Part shown: piece after piece, positions 1 through 7,728 of the stretch
How positions within the stretch are numbered: the first letter of the stretch is position 1
Layout of the letters: each line of letters starts with the position of its first letter
Source: an uncultured Zoogloea sp.
GTDB lineage: Bacteria > Pseudomonadota > Gammaproteobacteria > Burkholderiales > Rhodocyclaceae
Length of the DNA: 17,279 bases
Assembly: GCA_937967645.1 (NCBI GenBank)
Contig: CALBTT010000025.1
Location: forward strand, 1 to 17,279
Direction of reading: 5' to 3'
Made by a program: the position numbers and the translations under genes
Notes under the pieces: model-generated
The model's database searches: none
What the model saw: the letters and a program-made list of their open reading frames with translations, nothing else
What the model was told of the DNA's origin: nothing

Positions 1-144
1 GGGCGGTTGCCCCTGGGCCGGCGCGGACGGGGACGAAGGGGGCTGCGGCCGAACGGGCTCTTCGACAGGCCGGGGGGCGCCGGCACAACCGGCCAGCAGC
101 AGCGCGGCGACGAGGCCGGACAAACGGGAAAAGGTGGAAAACAT
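1..144 (-). CDS. Partial lipoprotein, N-terminal 48 residues
   Basis: The gene starts at an ATG (144-142) and runs off the left edge, so only the first 48 residues are visible. Residues 1-19 form a lipoprotein signal peptide: a short basic stretch (RLSG), a hydrophobic run (LVAALLLA) and the lipobox LAGC with the acylated cysteine at position 20. After the cysteine the chain is rich in Pro, Ala and Ser, a typical flexible linker holding a lipoprotein away from the membrane. No folded domain is visible, so the function is unknown; an RlpA-like or peptidase lipoprotein would be compatible but cannot be supported. It is divergent from the DUF815 gene group. A TATACT hexamer at 190-185 on the minus strand could be its -10, but I see no convincing -35. 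Confidence 0.7.
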   Translation of the reverse strand, partial: MFSTFSRLSGLVAALLLAGCAGAPRPVEEPVRPQPPSSPSAPAQGQPP

Positions 145-236
145 GGATGGGTTAAACTCGCAACTCGCGGATGACAGCCGCGCAAGTATACCCAGTACCC
201 GGCACGCGCCCGGACCAAACCCGCGAAAGAACCTCG

Positions 237-347
237 ATGTGGCTGATCGGACTTGAACTCGGCATCGCCGCCATCCTGCTGGTGATCGTCGCACTGGCCC
301 TGCGCGCCCCCAAAGACAACGACTCGAAAACACCGCCCCATGACTGA
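237..347 (+). CDS. Possible small single-pass membrane protein (36 aa)
   Basis: A short ORF begins with ATG at 237 and ends with TGA at 345-347, overlapping the start of the DUF815 ATPase gene at 340 by 8 bases. It encodes one strong hydrophobic helix (residues 2-23, rich in I, L, V and A) followed by a short charged tail (RAPKDNDSK). A purine-rich GAAAGA lies 6 bases before the ATG as a weak ribosome-binding site. The helix-plus-charged-tail form and the overlap suggest a translated leader coupled to the next gene, perhaps a membrane microprotein. I recognise no family. Chance ORFs of this length are common in GC-rich DNA, so confidence is limited. Confidence 0.45.
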   Translation: MWLIGLELGIAAILLVIVALALRAPKDNDSKTPPHD

Positions 348-1203
348 TCTGAACCAGTTCCTGTCCCGCGCCGAGCGGCTGCTCGAGCGCCTGGAGCAGT
401 TCCTGCCCCCCGTCCTCACCGAACCCGACTGGAACGCCTCGATTGCCTTCCGCTGGCGCCGCAGCGGCAAGGCCGCGGGCCTGCAGCCGATACCCCGGCC
501 GCACCAGATCCGTCTGTCCGACCTGCAGGACATCGACGACAAGAAGGAGCGCATCGTCGCCAACACCCGCCAGTTCCTGGCCGGCAAGCGGGCCAACAAC
601 GTGCTGCTGACCGGCGCCCGGGGGACCGGCAAGTCGTCCCTGGTAAAGGCCGTCCTCACCGAATTCTCCAGCCAGGGGCTGCGCCTGATCGAGGTGGACA
701 AGGATGACCTGATCGACCTGCCCGACATCGTCGAACAGCTCGAAGGCCGTCCGGAGCGCTTCATCCTGTTCACCGACGACCTGTCCTTCGAGGACGGCGA
801 ACCCGCCTACAAGGCCCTCAAGAGCGTGCTCGACGGCTCCGTCGCGGCGGTGCCCGACAATGTGCTGATCTACGCCACCTCCAACCGCCGCCACCTGATG
901 CCCGAGTATTTCGCGGAGAACGCGGCCACCAAGCACCTGGACGGCGAGGTGCACCCCGCCGAGGCGGTGGAAGAGAAGATCTCCCTGTCGGAACGCTTCG
1001 GCCTGTGGATCTCGTTCTACCCCTTCAGCCAGGACGAATACCTGGCGGTGGTGAACCACTGGCTCGGCGAGTTCGGCGTCCCTGCCGAGGCCATTGCCGG
1101 CGCCCGCGGCGAGGCACTGCAATGGGCCCTGCTGCGCGGCTCCCGCAGCGGCCGGGTCGCCTGGCAGTTCGCCCGCGACTACGCCGGGAGATTCGAGGCA
1201 TGA
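340..1203 (+). CDS. DUF815-family AAA+ ATPase
   Basis: This is a 287-residue ATPase of the DUF815 family (COG2607), a AAA+ group common in Proteobacteria whose cellular role is not established. The nucleotide-binding parts are clear: Walker A GARGTGKS at residues 92-99, Walker B FILFTDD ending at Asp146-Asp147, a sensor-1-like asparagine in ATSNRR (N182), and an arginine-finger candidate in SLSERF (R219). The N-terminal 60 residues are family-specific, with a heptad-like start that could be a short coiled coil. The length is normal for the family. The gene overlaps the small ORF before it, and its stop overlaps the next start as ATGA, so translation of the Nudix fusion gene is probably coupled to it. 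Confidence 0.93.
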   Translation: MTDLNQFLSRAERLLERLEQFLPPVLTEPDWNASIAFRWRRSGKAAGLQPIPRPHQIRLSDLQDIDDKKERIVANTRQFLAGKRANNVLLTGARGTGKSSLVKAVLTEFSSQGLRLIEVDKDDLIDLPDIVEQLEGRPERFILFTDDLSFEDGEPAYKALKSVLDGSVAAVPDNVLIYATSNRRHLMPEYFAENAATKHLDGEVHPAEAVEEKISLSERFGLWISFYPFSQDEYLAVVNHWLGEFGVPAEAIAGARGEALQWALLRGSRSGRVAWQFARDYAGRFEA

Positions 1204-2138
1204 AGAAGATCGTCCATGTGGCCGCGGCGGTGATCAGCCGGCCGGACGGCAGTGTCCTGCTGGGCCAGCGAGCGCCCGACACCTTCTACCCGGGCTACTG
1301 GGAGTTTCCCGGCGGCAAGGTCGAGGCTGGCGAGACGCCGCGCGACGCCCTGATCCGCGAGCTCTCCGAGGAGCTCGACATGGAGGTGCTCGCCGCCTAC
1401 CCCTGGCTGACCCGCGAGCATGTCTACGAGCATGCCCACGTCAGCCTGCACTTCTTCGAGGTCCCGGCCTGGCGCGGCGAGATCCACGACCGGGTGCATG
1501 CAGCCCTGAGCTGGCAGCATCCGGAGCGCTTCGAGGTCGGCCCGATGCTGCCCGCCAACGGCCCGATCCTGAAAGCCCTGCGCCTGCCCCGCCAGATGGC
1601 CATCACCCACGCCGGGGAGATCGGCTGCGACACCCAGCTGGCCGCGCTGGACAGCGCCCTGGACCGCGGCCTGCGCCTGGTCCAGATCCGGGAACCCGGA
1701 CTGCCCGCCGAGGCACGCGAGGACTTTGCCCGGGAAGTCACGGCCCGCTGCCGCGCCCGCGGGGCATTGGTCATGGTCAATCAGGACATCGAGCTGGCAC
1801 GTCGTATCGGGGCCGACGGCGTGCATCTGCCCGCCCACGCGCTGAACGCACTGGAGAGCCGGCCCGATCTGGAATGGGTGGGCGCGTCCTGCCACACCCG
1901 CGATGAGCTGCTCAAGGCCGCAAGCCTCGAACTGGACTACGCCCTGCTGGGCTCGGTGGCGCCCACCGCCAGCCATCCGGAACGCAGCCCACTGGGCTGG
2001 CCGGCCTTCTCCGACCTGACCCAGGGGCTCCCCCTTCCCGTGCTGGCCCTGGGCGGCCTCGCCCCGGATGATCTGACGCAGGCGAAGACCCACGGCGCCC
2101 ATGGCGTCGCGGGCATCAGGAGTTTCTGGAAGACTTGA
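1200..2138 (+). CDS. Nudix hydrolase (MutT-like) fused to a ThiE/TenI-like domain
   Basis: This 312-residue two-domain protein starts at the ATG at 1200, which overlaps the stop of the DUF815 gene (ATGA); the frame stays open further upstream, but the homologous N-terminus MKKIVHVAAAVI fixes this start. Residues 1-128 are a MutT-type Nudix domain with a full Nudix box at 39-61 (GKVEAGE, seven residues, RELSEEL), expected to hydrolyse oxidised nucleoside triphosphates such as 8-oxo-dGTP. Residues about 133-312 form a TIM-barrel domain resembling thiamine-phosphate synthase ThiE or its relative TenI, with VQIRE, VNQD, GADGVHLP, GASCHT and ALGGL in order. The lysines expected in ThiE after LRE and after PTxT are absent (REPGL, PTASHPE), so real TMP-synthase activity is doubtful. 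Such fusions are known in beta- and gammaproteobacteria; the role of the second domain is unclear. Confidence 0.92.
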   Translation: MKKIVHVAAAVISRPDGSVLLGQRAPDTFYPGYWEFPGGKVEAGETPRDALIRELSEELDMEVLAAYPWLTREHVYEHAHVSLHFFEVPAWRGEIHDRVHAALSWQHPERFEVGPMLPANGPILKALRLPRQMAITHAGEIGCDTQLAALDSALDRGLRLVQIREPGLPAEAREDFAREVTARCRARGALVMVNQDIELARRIGADGVHLPAHALNALESRPDLEWVGASCHTRDELLKAASLELDYALLGSVAPTASHPERSPLGWPAFSDLTQGLPLPVLALGGLAPDDLTQAKTHGAHGVAGIRSFWKT

Positions 2139-2144
2139 GGAGAG

Positions 2145-2173
2145 GCCGCCTGCGGGCTGGCGACGCGGGCGGC
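2145..2173. terminator. Possible hairpin between convergent genes
   Basis: Arms GCCGCC and GGCGGC flank a 17-base loop in the 35-base space between the stop of the Nudix fusion gene and the stop of yacG. It could end transcription in both directions, but there is no T-run and the loop is long, so this is a weak call. Confidence 0.25.
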
Positions 2174-2383
2174 TTAGTGACTGCGGGGGCTCAGCGGATC
2201 CGCATCGTTGTCGAGGGGCGACTCACCCTCGACACGATAGACATCGGAAGCCCATGCCCCCAGATCGATCTGGCGACAGCGCTCGGAGCAGAACGGCCGC
2301 TGGGGATTCTGGGGCCCCCAGACGACATCCTTGGCACAGGTCGGGCACTTCACGACGCGAGGGGGCTTGGCGGCTTCGGTCAC
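2174..2383 (-). CDS. yacG: DNA gyrase inhibitor YacG
   Basis: YacG is a small zinc protein that in E. coli binds GyrB and blocks DNA binding by gyrase. This copy has 69 residues, normal for the family, with the four zinc ligands C13, C16, C32 and C36 in the pattern CPTC-x15-CSERC. The following RQIDLGAWASDVYRV is the family-typical helix and the C-terminus is acidic. The start is a GTG at 2383-2381 that overlaps the TGA of zapD by four bases, so translation is probably coupled. It is the last gene of the birA-to-yacG cluster. The zapD-yacG pairing next to coaE is widely conserved in Beta- and Gammaproteobacteria, which adds confidence. Confidence 0.95.
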   Translation of the reverse strand: MTEAAKPPRVVKCPTCAKDVVWGPQNPQRPFCSERCRQIDLGAWASDVYRVEGESPLDNDADPLSPRSH

Positions 2384-3135
2384 AGATTGCAGAAAGTCAG
2401 CTCAAAGGGCACATCCACCTCGGCCTGACGCGGTCTGGCCACTGTTTCGGCCTGCATGAAGCGGATGTTGAGGGCGTATTTGTTGGCGCTGGTTTCCGGC
2501 ACGCACATGGCCGTGCCGGCCAGGCGGATGCGGATCATCTGGGCGGTGCGCCCGCCCATGGTCTGCTGGAAGGCACCCCGCTGGGCCAGCAGTTCTTCGG
2601 GGCGACCGCTGGCGCGCAGCAGGCGCAGCACGATGGCCAGGCCATCACGGATCGGCAGCAGGGGATGCACCCAGGCACCCAAATCACGCCGCCGGGATTC
2701 GACCTCACGGTTCAGCCAGTGGTGGTAGGACGGCAGGTCGAACTCGCAGGCGCCCCCCGGAATCGCGGCCCGGCTGCGGATGTTCATCAGCCACTCGTTC
2801 TCGCGCAGGTACTGCCCCGTCTTGCCTGCCATAGCCAGCAGGGACGCGGAGGCCTGTTCGATCTCGTAGAGCGCCCCGGAGAGGGCTTCTTCGGAAATCT
2901 GGGGGTTGTTGCGGAAGGACAGCAGGATCTGGCGCTGGCGCTCGAGTTCCTGCACGAGATCCACCTTGAGGTCGGCACGGCTGGCCACTTCGAGGATCTC
3001 GAACAGAGTGATCAGGGCAACGTGATGCTCGAGGGAACCCTCTGCACGCACGAAATGCATGACCTTTTCGAAAAGGTCTTCAAGGCGTAACAGCGTGCGG
3101 ATCCTCTCGTTGAGCGGATATTCGTAAGTGATCAC
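2380..3135 (-). CDS. zapD: Cell division protein ZapD
   Basis: ZapD is a cytoplasmic FtsZ-binding protein that cross-links and bundles FtsZ filaments at the division ring. The 251-residue product has the family start VITYEYPLNERIRTLLRLE and a mostly helical first half. The conserved stretch SYHHWLNRE follows, then a beta-rich C-terminal half ending in PFELTFCNL. I place the start at GTG (3135-3133) because it sits directly before the conserved ITYEYPLNER; a TTG 39 bases upstream (3174) would add 13 residues not expected in the family, and neither start has a good ribosome-binding site. The stop overlaps the yacG start. It lies 66 bases downstream of coaE, so it is probably in the same transcript. 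Confidence 0.95.
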   Translation of the reverse strand: MITYEYPLNERIRTLLRLEDLFEKVMHFVRAEGSLEHHVALITLFEILEVASRADLKVDLVQELERQRQILLSFRNNPQISEEALSGALYEIEQASASLLAMAGKTGQYLRENEWLMNIRSRAAIPGGACEFDLPSYHHWLNREVESRRRDLGAWVHPLLPIRDGLAIVLRLLRASGRPEELLAQRGAFQQTMGGRTAQMIRIRLAGTAMCVPETSANKYALNIRFMQAETVARPRQAEVDVPFELTFCNL

Positions 3136-3201
3136 GCGCGCGCCTGGGCCTGGATGAAGTTGAAGTGAGAGCAAAAGCCTGAATCAGTCCTGTGAATCAT
3201 A

Positions 3202-3825
3202 TCACACGGCCCCTACGGAAGCGGCGAGCCCCAGGTAGCGCCGGTGCAACCCATCCACCTGCTCCTGCAGCGCCTCCAGCGCACCGCTGTTGTCGATCAC
3301 GTCATCGGCGGCGGCGAGACGCTGCGCGCGGGACGCCTGCACCGCCATGATGGCGCGCACCTGGCTTTCCTCCAGCCCACTGCGCCGCATCACCCTTTCG
3401 ACCTGCAGGGCCTCGGGGCAATCGACCACGCACAGGCGTGCCACCCGTTCCCGGTAGGTCCCGGATTCGATCAACAGCGGCACGGCCAGGATCACATAGG
3501 GCGTGGTCGCCTCCGCGCAGCGGCGCGCGCTCTCTTCACGGATCATCGGGTGCAGGATCGCCTCCAGCCGCTTGCGCGCATCAGGAAGCTCGAAGGCCAG
3601 GGCCCGCATCGCCGCACGGTTCAGTGCACCATCCGGCGCCACCACACCATCGCCGAATGCCTCACGGATAGCCGCCATGGCCAGACCACCCGGAGCGGTC
3701 AGCTCATGGGCAATGCGGTCGGTGTCGACGATGCACGCGCCATGGGCCTCGAACAGGTCGGCCACTGCGCTTTTGCCACTGCCGATGCCACCGGTCAGCC
3801 CCACCACGAAAGGCTGTTGCTTCAT
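3202..3825 (-). CDS. coaE: Dephospho-CoA kinase
   Basis: CoaE carries out the last step of coenzyme A synthesis, phosphorylating the 3'-hydroxyl of dephospho-CoA with ATP. The product has 207 residues, normal length. The P-loop GGIGSGKS is at residues 12-19, followed by the family motif VDTDRIAHEL and by HPMIREE in the CoA-binding region. I choose the ATG at 3825 because it overlaps the stop of the upstream SPOR gene as ATGA; a GTG three codons earlier is possible. The upstream coaX in the same cluster performs the first committed step of the same pathway. In many betaproteobacteria coaE follows pilD, and that arrangement is absent here. Confidence 0.96.
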   Translation of the reverse strand: MKQQPFVVGLTGGIGSGKSAVADLFEAHGACIVDTDRIAHELTAPGGLAMAAIREAFGDGVVAPDGALNRAAMRALAFELPDARKRLEAILHPMIREESARRCAEATTPYVILAVPLLIESGTYRERVARLCVVDCPEALQVERVMRRSGLEESQVRAIMAVQASRAQRLAAADDVIDNSGALEALQEQVDGLHRRYLGLAASVGAV

Positions 3826-4538
3826 GGCGCACACTCCAGACGACTTGCGCCGCGCAGCCGCTCCGACAGGTCGCTGACCAGGGTCGCCAGACCGTCACCG
3901 GGGCCACGGACCTCGATGCGGACCACTCCCGCCCCGCGGGTCGCGATCTGGGCACTGCGCACGCCCTTGTCCTTCAGGCTCTCCAGATGGCGTTTGGCCG
4001 CGGCTTCGTTCTTGTAGAGCCCCAGGGAAATGGCGTACTGGCTGGGGCCGGCATCCTGCATCACGAAGAGCTCATCCACGCCCAGACGACGGAGCTCGGC
4101 CACCTTCTTGTCAGCCCCCTCCTTGCTGCCCTGGGACGGAATATGCACCCACCAGGACGAGGGCGCCTCGCTGCGCCGCTCCGTCAGCACAAATCCGGTA
4201 CCCGCCTTGGAGATACGCGCAGCAAGCTCTCCCCCCTGCTCGGCATTGAGGCCAGCAAAGACTACGCAGGCCTGCGGTGCCTGGGCGTCAGGTGCCCCTT
4301 CGGCCGGTGCGGCAGCCACCTTGGGCTCTTCCTCGACCGGCGCCGTACGGGCAGCAACGGGCGGCGCTACCGGAGCGGGTGAGGTGGACACCAGATGCAG
4401 GCGCTCGGGATTGAGCTGGTTGCTCAGGCGCTCGGGTTCGCCATGGGAGCCAACCCCCCCGAGCCACCCTTTCCAGAGTGCCAGGGCCAGCAGATTGGCA
4501 AAGAGGAGGACGATGATCGCGATGCGCAAAGGAGCCAT
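3822..4538 (-). CDS. SPOR-domain membrane protein
   Basis: This 238-residue protein has one N-terminal transmembrane helix (about residues 5-22, IAIIVLLFANLLALAL), a Pro/Ala-rich periplasmic linker (about 50-88), and a C-terminal SPOR-like domain at about 127-200, with WWVHIPSQ and QYAISLGLYKNEAAAKRHL as its two recognisable halves. SPOR domains bind denuded peptidoglycan glycans at the division septum, so a septal or envelope role is likely; the particular function is unknown. The segment 88-126 (around CVVFAGLN) lies between linker and SPOR and I do not recognise it. It lies 68 bases downstream of coaX and overlaps coaE by four bases. Its location between cofactor genes and zapD is consistent with a division-related role, but that is inference. 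Confidence 0.85.
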   Translation of the reverse strand: MAPLRIAIIVLLFANLLALALWKGWLGGVGSHGEPERLSNQLNPERLHLVSTSPAPVAPPVAARTAPVEEEPKVAAAPAEGAPDAQAPQACVVFAGLNAEQGGELAARISKAGTGFVLTERRSEAPSSWWVHIPSQGSKEGADKKVAELRRLGVDELFVMQDAGPSQYAISLGLYKNEAAAKRHLESLKDKGVRSAQIATRGAGVVRIEVRGPGDGLATLVSDLSERLRGASRLECAP

Positions 4539-4606
4539 GACCGAAGACTAACCGATCAGGCAGGACGGGAAAAGGCGCCCATCACCGTAGAACCACCTCC
4601 TGCGCC

Positions 4607-5326
4607 TCATCGTGCCCCCAGCATGCGGACAAGGCCTTCAAGCACCAGGTTGTCCACCTGCCGCAACGGGCAAGCGAGCACGGGCGCGAGCACCGCGGCC
4701 GCCCCGCCATTCAGCAGGCATGTGGCGCCGGGTTCGGCCTCGACGAGGCGATACATGCGCTCGATGGCCCCCACCTGAGCATGCAGGCAACCCGTGAAGA
4801 TGGCGTCGGCCGTGCGCTGCGGAAAGGCCTCGAAGCGCCCGTCGGCGAAGGGCAGCTGGGCGGTATCACGCGCCAGGGACATGCGCATCAGCTCAAGCCC
4901 GGGCAGGATCACGCCGCCCTGGAAACACCCCTGACCGTCCAGCACGTCCGCCGTCGTGGCCGTGCCGGAGGTCACCACCAGGGCCGCGGCCCCATGCAGG
5001 GCGCGGGCGCCGACCAGGGCCGCCCAGCGATCGGCCCCCAGACGGGACGGGTCCTGATAAGCGTTGCGCACCCCGAACCCCTCCCGCTCCGGGCGGATCC
5101 ACTCAACCGCCACCCCACGGGTGGCCAGCATTGCCCCGATCCGCCCCGCCACGCTTGAGCCAGCCACGTTGGCACCGAGCACCCGACTCACCGCGCCGAA
5201 GCCGGCCAGCACTTCACCCAGACCATCCAGCGCGGTCAGCAGCACCGCCCCCTGCCCGCGCCATTCCATTCCGTCGTGCAGGCCCCACTTGAGGCGGGTG
5301 TTGCCCACATCGAACACGAGATCCAT
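4607..5326 (-). CDS. coaX: Type III pantothenate kinase
   Basis: CoaX phosphorylates pantothenate with ATP, the first committed step of CoA synthesis; the type III enzyme belongs to the ASKHA fold and, unlike CoaA, is not feedback-inhibited by CoA. The 239-residue product shows the family motifs in order: DVGNTRLKW at 6-14 (phosphate loop), GADRW at 97-101, SGTATTADV at 120-128 and GGVILPG at 137-143. The ATG at 5326-5324 shares one base with the birA stop (TGATG), so the two genes are translationally coupled. A birA-coaX pair, sometimes fused, is common in Betaproteobacteria. No other pantothenate kinase is visible in the window. Confidence 0.95.
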   Translation of the reverse strand: MDLVFDVGNTRLKWGLHDGMEWRGQGAVLLTALDGLGEVLAGFGAVSRVLGANVAGSSVAGRIGAMLATRGVAVEWIRPEREGFGVRNAYQDPSRLGADRWAALVGARALHGAAALVVTSGTATTADVLDGQGCFQGGVILPGLELMRMSLARDTAQLPFADGRFEAFPQRTADAIFTGCLHAQVGAIERMYRLVEAEPGATCLLNGGAAAVLAPVLACPLRQVDNLVLEGLVRMLGAR

Positions 5327-6168
5327 CAGCTCACCACCCGCAAGGACACCTCGCCGGACAACACCCGGCGCATCCCCGTCTCCGTCTCCAGCAGAAAGGC
5401 GCCATCCTCGTCCACGCCGGCACAGCGGCCGCTGAGGGATTCGGCTTCGCCCAGGATGCGCACCGGCAGGTCGGCAAAGGCATTGCGCTGCTGCCAGGCC
5501 CCGCGCAGGGCCGGAAAGCCCGCCGCCGCATAGATTTCGAACAGGGCGTGCAGCTCGGCCAGCACCCTGGCCAGCAGGGCACTGGCTCCGGGGGGCGACG
5601 GCAGGCAGGCGGCGAGGTCGGTGACACCGGTGGGATAGTCGATGGCGGCATCGGGCGGCAGGCGCAGATTGATGCCGATGCCCACCACGGCGGCCGGGGT
5701 CCGCCCACGGCCGGGCATCAGTTCGACCAGGATGCCGGCCAGCTTGCAGCCATGGATCAGCACGTCATTGGGCCACTTGAGCTGGACGCCTTCCACGCCG
5801 AGCCCTTCCAGCGCCCGGGCCACCGCCAGGCCGGCCACCAGGGACAGGCCGGCGGGGACCGGCGCGCCGGGCGCAAAGCGCCACAGGGCCGAGAAGGTCA
5901 GGCTGGCACCCGGCCACGACTGCCACACCCGCCCACGCCGCCCACGGCCGGCGGTCTGCACATCGGCGGCCAGCACATGCACCCGTCCGTCATCAGGCGG
6001 GGGGTCGGCCATCAGGCGTGTGTTGGTGGAGTCACATTCCGGCACGCACACCAGGGAGAAGGCCGAAGCCCGCCCCCCAAGCGCCGCCATCACCGCCCCC
6101 GCGTCGAGGGCTTCATATCCGATCTGTTCCAAGAATTCATTCCCGGCAGGTTGCGACAAGCCGGTCAT
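5326..6168 (-). CDS. birA: Biotin--[acetyl-CoA-carboxylase] ligase (lacks repressor HTH)
   Basis: The enzyme activates biotin to biotinyl-AMP and transfers it to the biotin carrier protein AccB. The 280-residue product has STNT at 47-50, QTAGRGRRGRVW at 71-82 (the biotinyl-AMP loop), KWPNDVL at 131-137, CKLAGIL at 141-147 and GIGIN at 163-167, followed by the small C-terminal SH3-like domain. The N-terminal 35 residues are too short for the winged helix-turn-helix of E. coli BirA, so this is a ligase without biotin-operon repressor function. It starts 87 bases after the stop of ntrC, beyond a GC-rich hairpin, so it may have its own promoter; I see no clear -35/-10. The downstream coaX overlaps it by one base. 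Confidence 0.94.
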   Translation of the reverse strand: MTGLSQPAGNEFLEQIGYEALDAGAVMAALGGRASAFSLVCVPECDSTNTRLMADPPPDDGRVHVLAADVQTAGRGRRGRVWQSWPGASLTFSALWRFAPGAPVPAGLSLVAGLAVARALEGLGVEGVQLKWPNDVLIHGCKLAGILVELMPGRGRTPAAVVGIGINLRLPPDAAIDYPTGVTDLAACLPSPPGASALLARVLAELHALFEIYAAAGFPALRGAWQQRNAFADLPVRILGEAESLSGRCAGVDEDGAFLLETETGMRRVLSGEVSLRVVS

Positions 6169-6195
6169 TATGGACGAAGCGGGGAATACAACGAA

Positions 6196-6220
6196 GCCGC
6201 CCCCTGCGGGAGGGGGCGGC
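6196..6220 (-). terminator. GC-rich hairpin after ntrC, likely terminator
   Basis: A perfect 9-bp stem (GCCGCCCCC / GGGGGCGGC) with a 7-base loop lies 36 bases after the ntrC stop. On the minus strand it is followed by TTCGTTGTATT, T-rich but broken. It probably separates the nitrogen block from birA, perhaps incompletely. Confidence 0.6.
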
Positions 6221-6255
6221 GGGACTACGGAAAAGCGGCCGTTCGGACCGGCGCC

Positions 6256-7659
6256 TCAGGCGTGATCGGGCTCTTCCAGCCCCAGTTCCTGGATCTTCCG
6301 GGTGATCGTGTTGCGGCCAATGCCCAGCAGCTGAGCGGCCTCGATGCGGCGACCACCGGTGGCGGCCAGGGCCCGGCGGATCAGGATGCGCTCGAAGTCC
6401 TTGTTCAGCCGATCGAAGACCTCACCGGGATTCTGGGCCAGGGAGCGGTCGGCCTCCACCATCAGGGCGTCGCACCAGTTGGCCGGTTGTTCGCGGGTCG
6501 GCTGATCCTTCAGCTCCGGCGGCAGGTCGGCCACTTCAACGGTCTGCCCCGGCGCCATCACGGTGAGCCAGTGGCAGAGGTTCTCGAGCTGGCGCACATT
6601 GCCCGGAAAATCCAGGCTCTGCAGGTACTTGAGGGTCGCCTCCGACAGGCGCTTGGCCTCGACGCCCAGTTCCTGGGCCGACAGGGCGATGAAATGCCGG
6701 GCCAGGGGCGGGATGTCCTCGCGACGCTCGCGCAGCGGGGGCAGGCGCAGCCGGATCACATTGAGACGGTGGAACAAGTCCTCCCGGAACAAGCCCTGAC
6801 GGACCCGCTCTTCCATGTTCTGGTGGGTGGCGGCGATGACCCGCACGTTGGCCTTGATCGGCTGATGGCCGCCGACCCGGTAGAAGTTGTTGTCGGACAG
6901 CACCCGCAGCAGGCGGGTCTGCAGCTCGGCGGGCATGTCGCCGATCTCATCCAGGAACAGGGTGCCGCCCTCCGCCTGCTCGAAGCGCCCCCGGCGCATC
7001 GTCTGAGCGCCGGTGAAGGCCCCCCGCTCATGGCCGAACAGCTCGGACTCCAGCAGGTCACGGGGGATCGCGGCGGTGTTGATCGCGATGAAGGGCGCAT
7101 CCTTGCGCGGGCTGTGGCGGTGCAGGGCACGGGCCACGAGCTCCTTGCCGGTGCCCGACTCCCCGTTGATCAGCACGGTGGCGTGGGACTGGGAGAGGCG
7201 GCCGATGGCGCGGAAGACCTCCTGCATGGCCGGCGCCTGCCCCAGGATCTCGGGGACGGCGCTGAGCACTTCTTCAGCGCCCACCTGATGGGCGCTCTCA
7301 TCGATGGCGCGACGGACCAGCTCGACCGCCTGATCGACATCGAAGGGCTTGGGCAGATACTCGAAGGCCCCCCCCTGGAAGGCCGCCACCGCGCTGTCCA
7401 GATCGGAGTAGGCGGTCATGATGATGACCGGCATATGGGGGAAGCGCGACTTGACCTTGGACAGCAGGGTCAGCCCGGACTCGCCGGGCATGCGGATGTC
7501 CGACAGCAGCACGCGGGGCGCCTGGGCCGTATTCTCCAGCGCGGCCAGCACCTCACCCGCCGAGCCGAAACTCTTGTACGGAATTTCCTCCCGGGCCAGG
7601 GCCTTCTCCAGCACCCAGCGGATGGAACGGTCATCATCAACAATCCACACTGCATTCAT
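6256..7659 (-). CDS. ntrC: Nitrogen regulation response regulator NtrC
   Basis: NtrC is the sigma54-dependent activator of nitrogen-assimilation genes, phosphorylated by NtrB. The 467-residue product has three domains. The receiver (1-120) carries the acidic pair D9-D10, phospho-acceptor D54 and K104. The AAA+ domain (about 138-370) has Walker A GESGTGKE at 166-173, the sigma54-contact loop GAFTGA at 213-218 and Walker B with D237-E238. The C-terminal Fis-type helix-turn-helix is IEAAQLLGIGRNTITRKIQ. The phospho-acceptor number and length match enterobacterial NtrC. The frame opens 20 codons further upstream, but the receiver begins at MNAVWIVDDD, so I take the ATG at 7659. It follows ntrB by 81 bases that contain an NtrC-type box, suggesting autoregulation. 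Confidence 0.97.
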   Translation of the reverse strand: MNAVWIVDDDRSIRWVLEKALAREEIPYKSFGSAGEVLAALENTAQAPRVLLSDIRMPGESGLTLLSKVKSRFPHMPVIIMTAYSDLDSAVAAFQGGAFEYLPKPFDVDQAVELVRRAIDESAHQVGAEEVLSAVPEILGQAPAMQEVFRAIGRLSQSHATVLINGESGTGKELVARALHRHSPRKDAPFIAINTAAIPRDLLESELFGHERGAFTGAQTMRRGRFEQAEGGTLFLDEIGDMPAELQTRLLRVLSDNNFYRVGGHQPIKANVRVIAATHQNMEERVRQGLFREDLFHRLNVIRLRLPPLRERREDIPPLARHFIALSAQELGVEAKRLSEATLKYLQSLDFPGNVRQLENLCHWLTVMAPGQTVEVADLPPELKDQPTREQPANWCDALMVEADRSLAQNPGEVFDRLNKDFERILIRRALAATGGRRIEAAQLLGIGRNTITRKIQELGLEEPDHA

Positions 7660-7711
7660 GTCATTCACACGCACAAGAGAGGTACCGCAAAAAAATGGGT
7701 GCCGGCAACAA

Positions 7712-7728
7712 TGCACCATTATTGTGCA
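7712..7728. promoter_or_regulatory. NtrC-binding box between ntrB and ntrC
   Basis: The 17-base sequence TGCACCATTATTGTGCA is an inverted repeat matching the NtrC box TGCACC-N5-GGTGCA with a single changed base in one half-site. It is in the 81-base gap upstream of ntrC, 53 bases before its ATG. No sigma54 promoter with correct spacing follows it, so it may act as a repressor/autoregulatory site or as a distant enhancer. Confidence 0.7.

Noticed and set aside
185..190. TATACT as a -10 element for the left-edge lipoprotein gene
   Set aside because: A good hexamer at a suitable distance from the start, but no -35 and no extended -10 are present, so it is mentioned only in the gene entry.
7685..7706. 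A sigma54-like GGCAC...TTTTTTTGC element before ntrC
   Set aside because: The GG and GC are 13 bases apart rather than 10, a spacing sigma54 does not tolerate.
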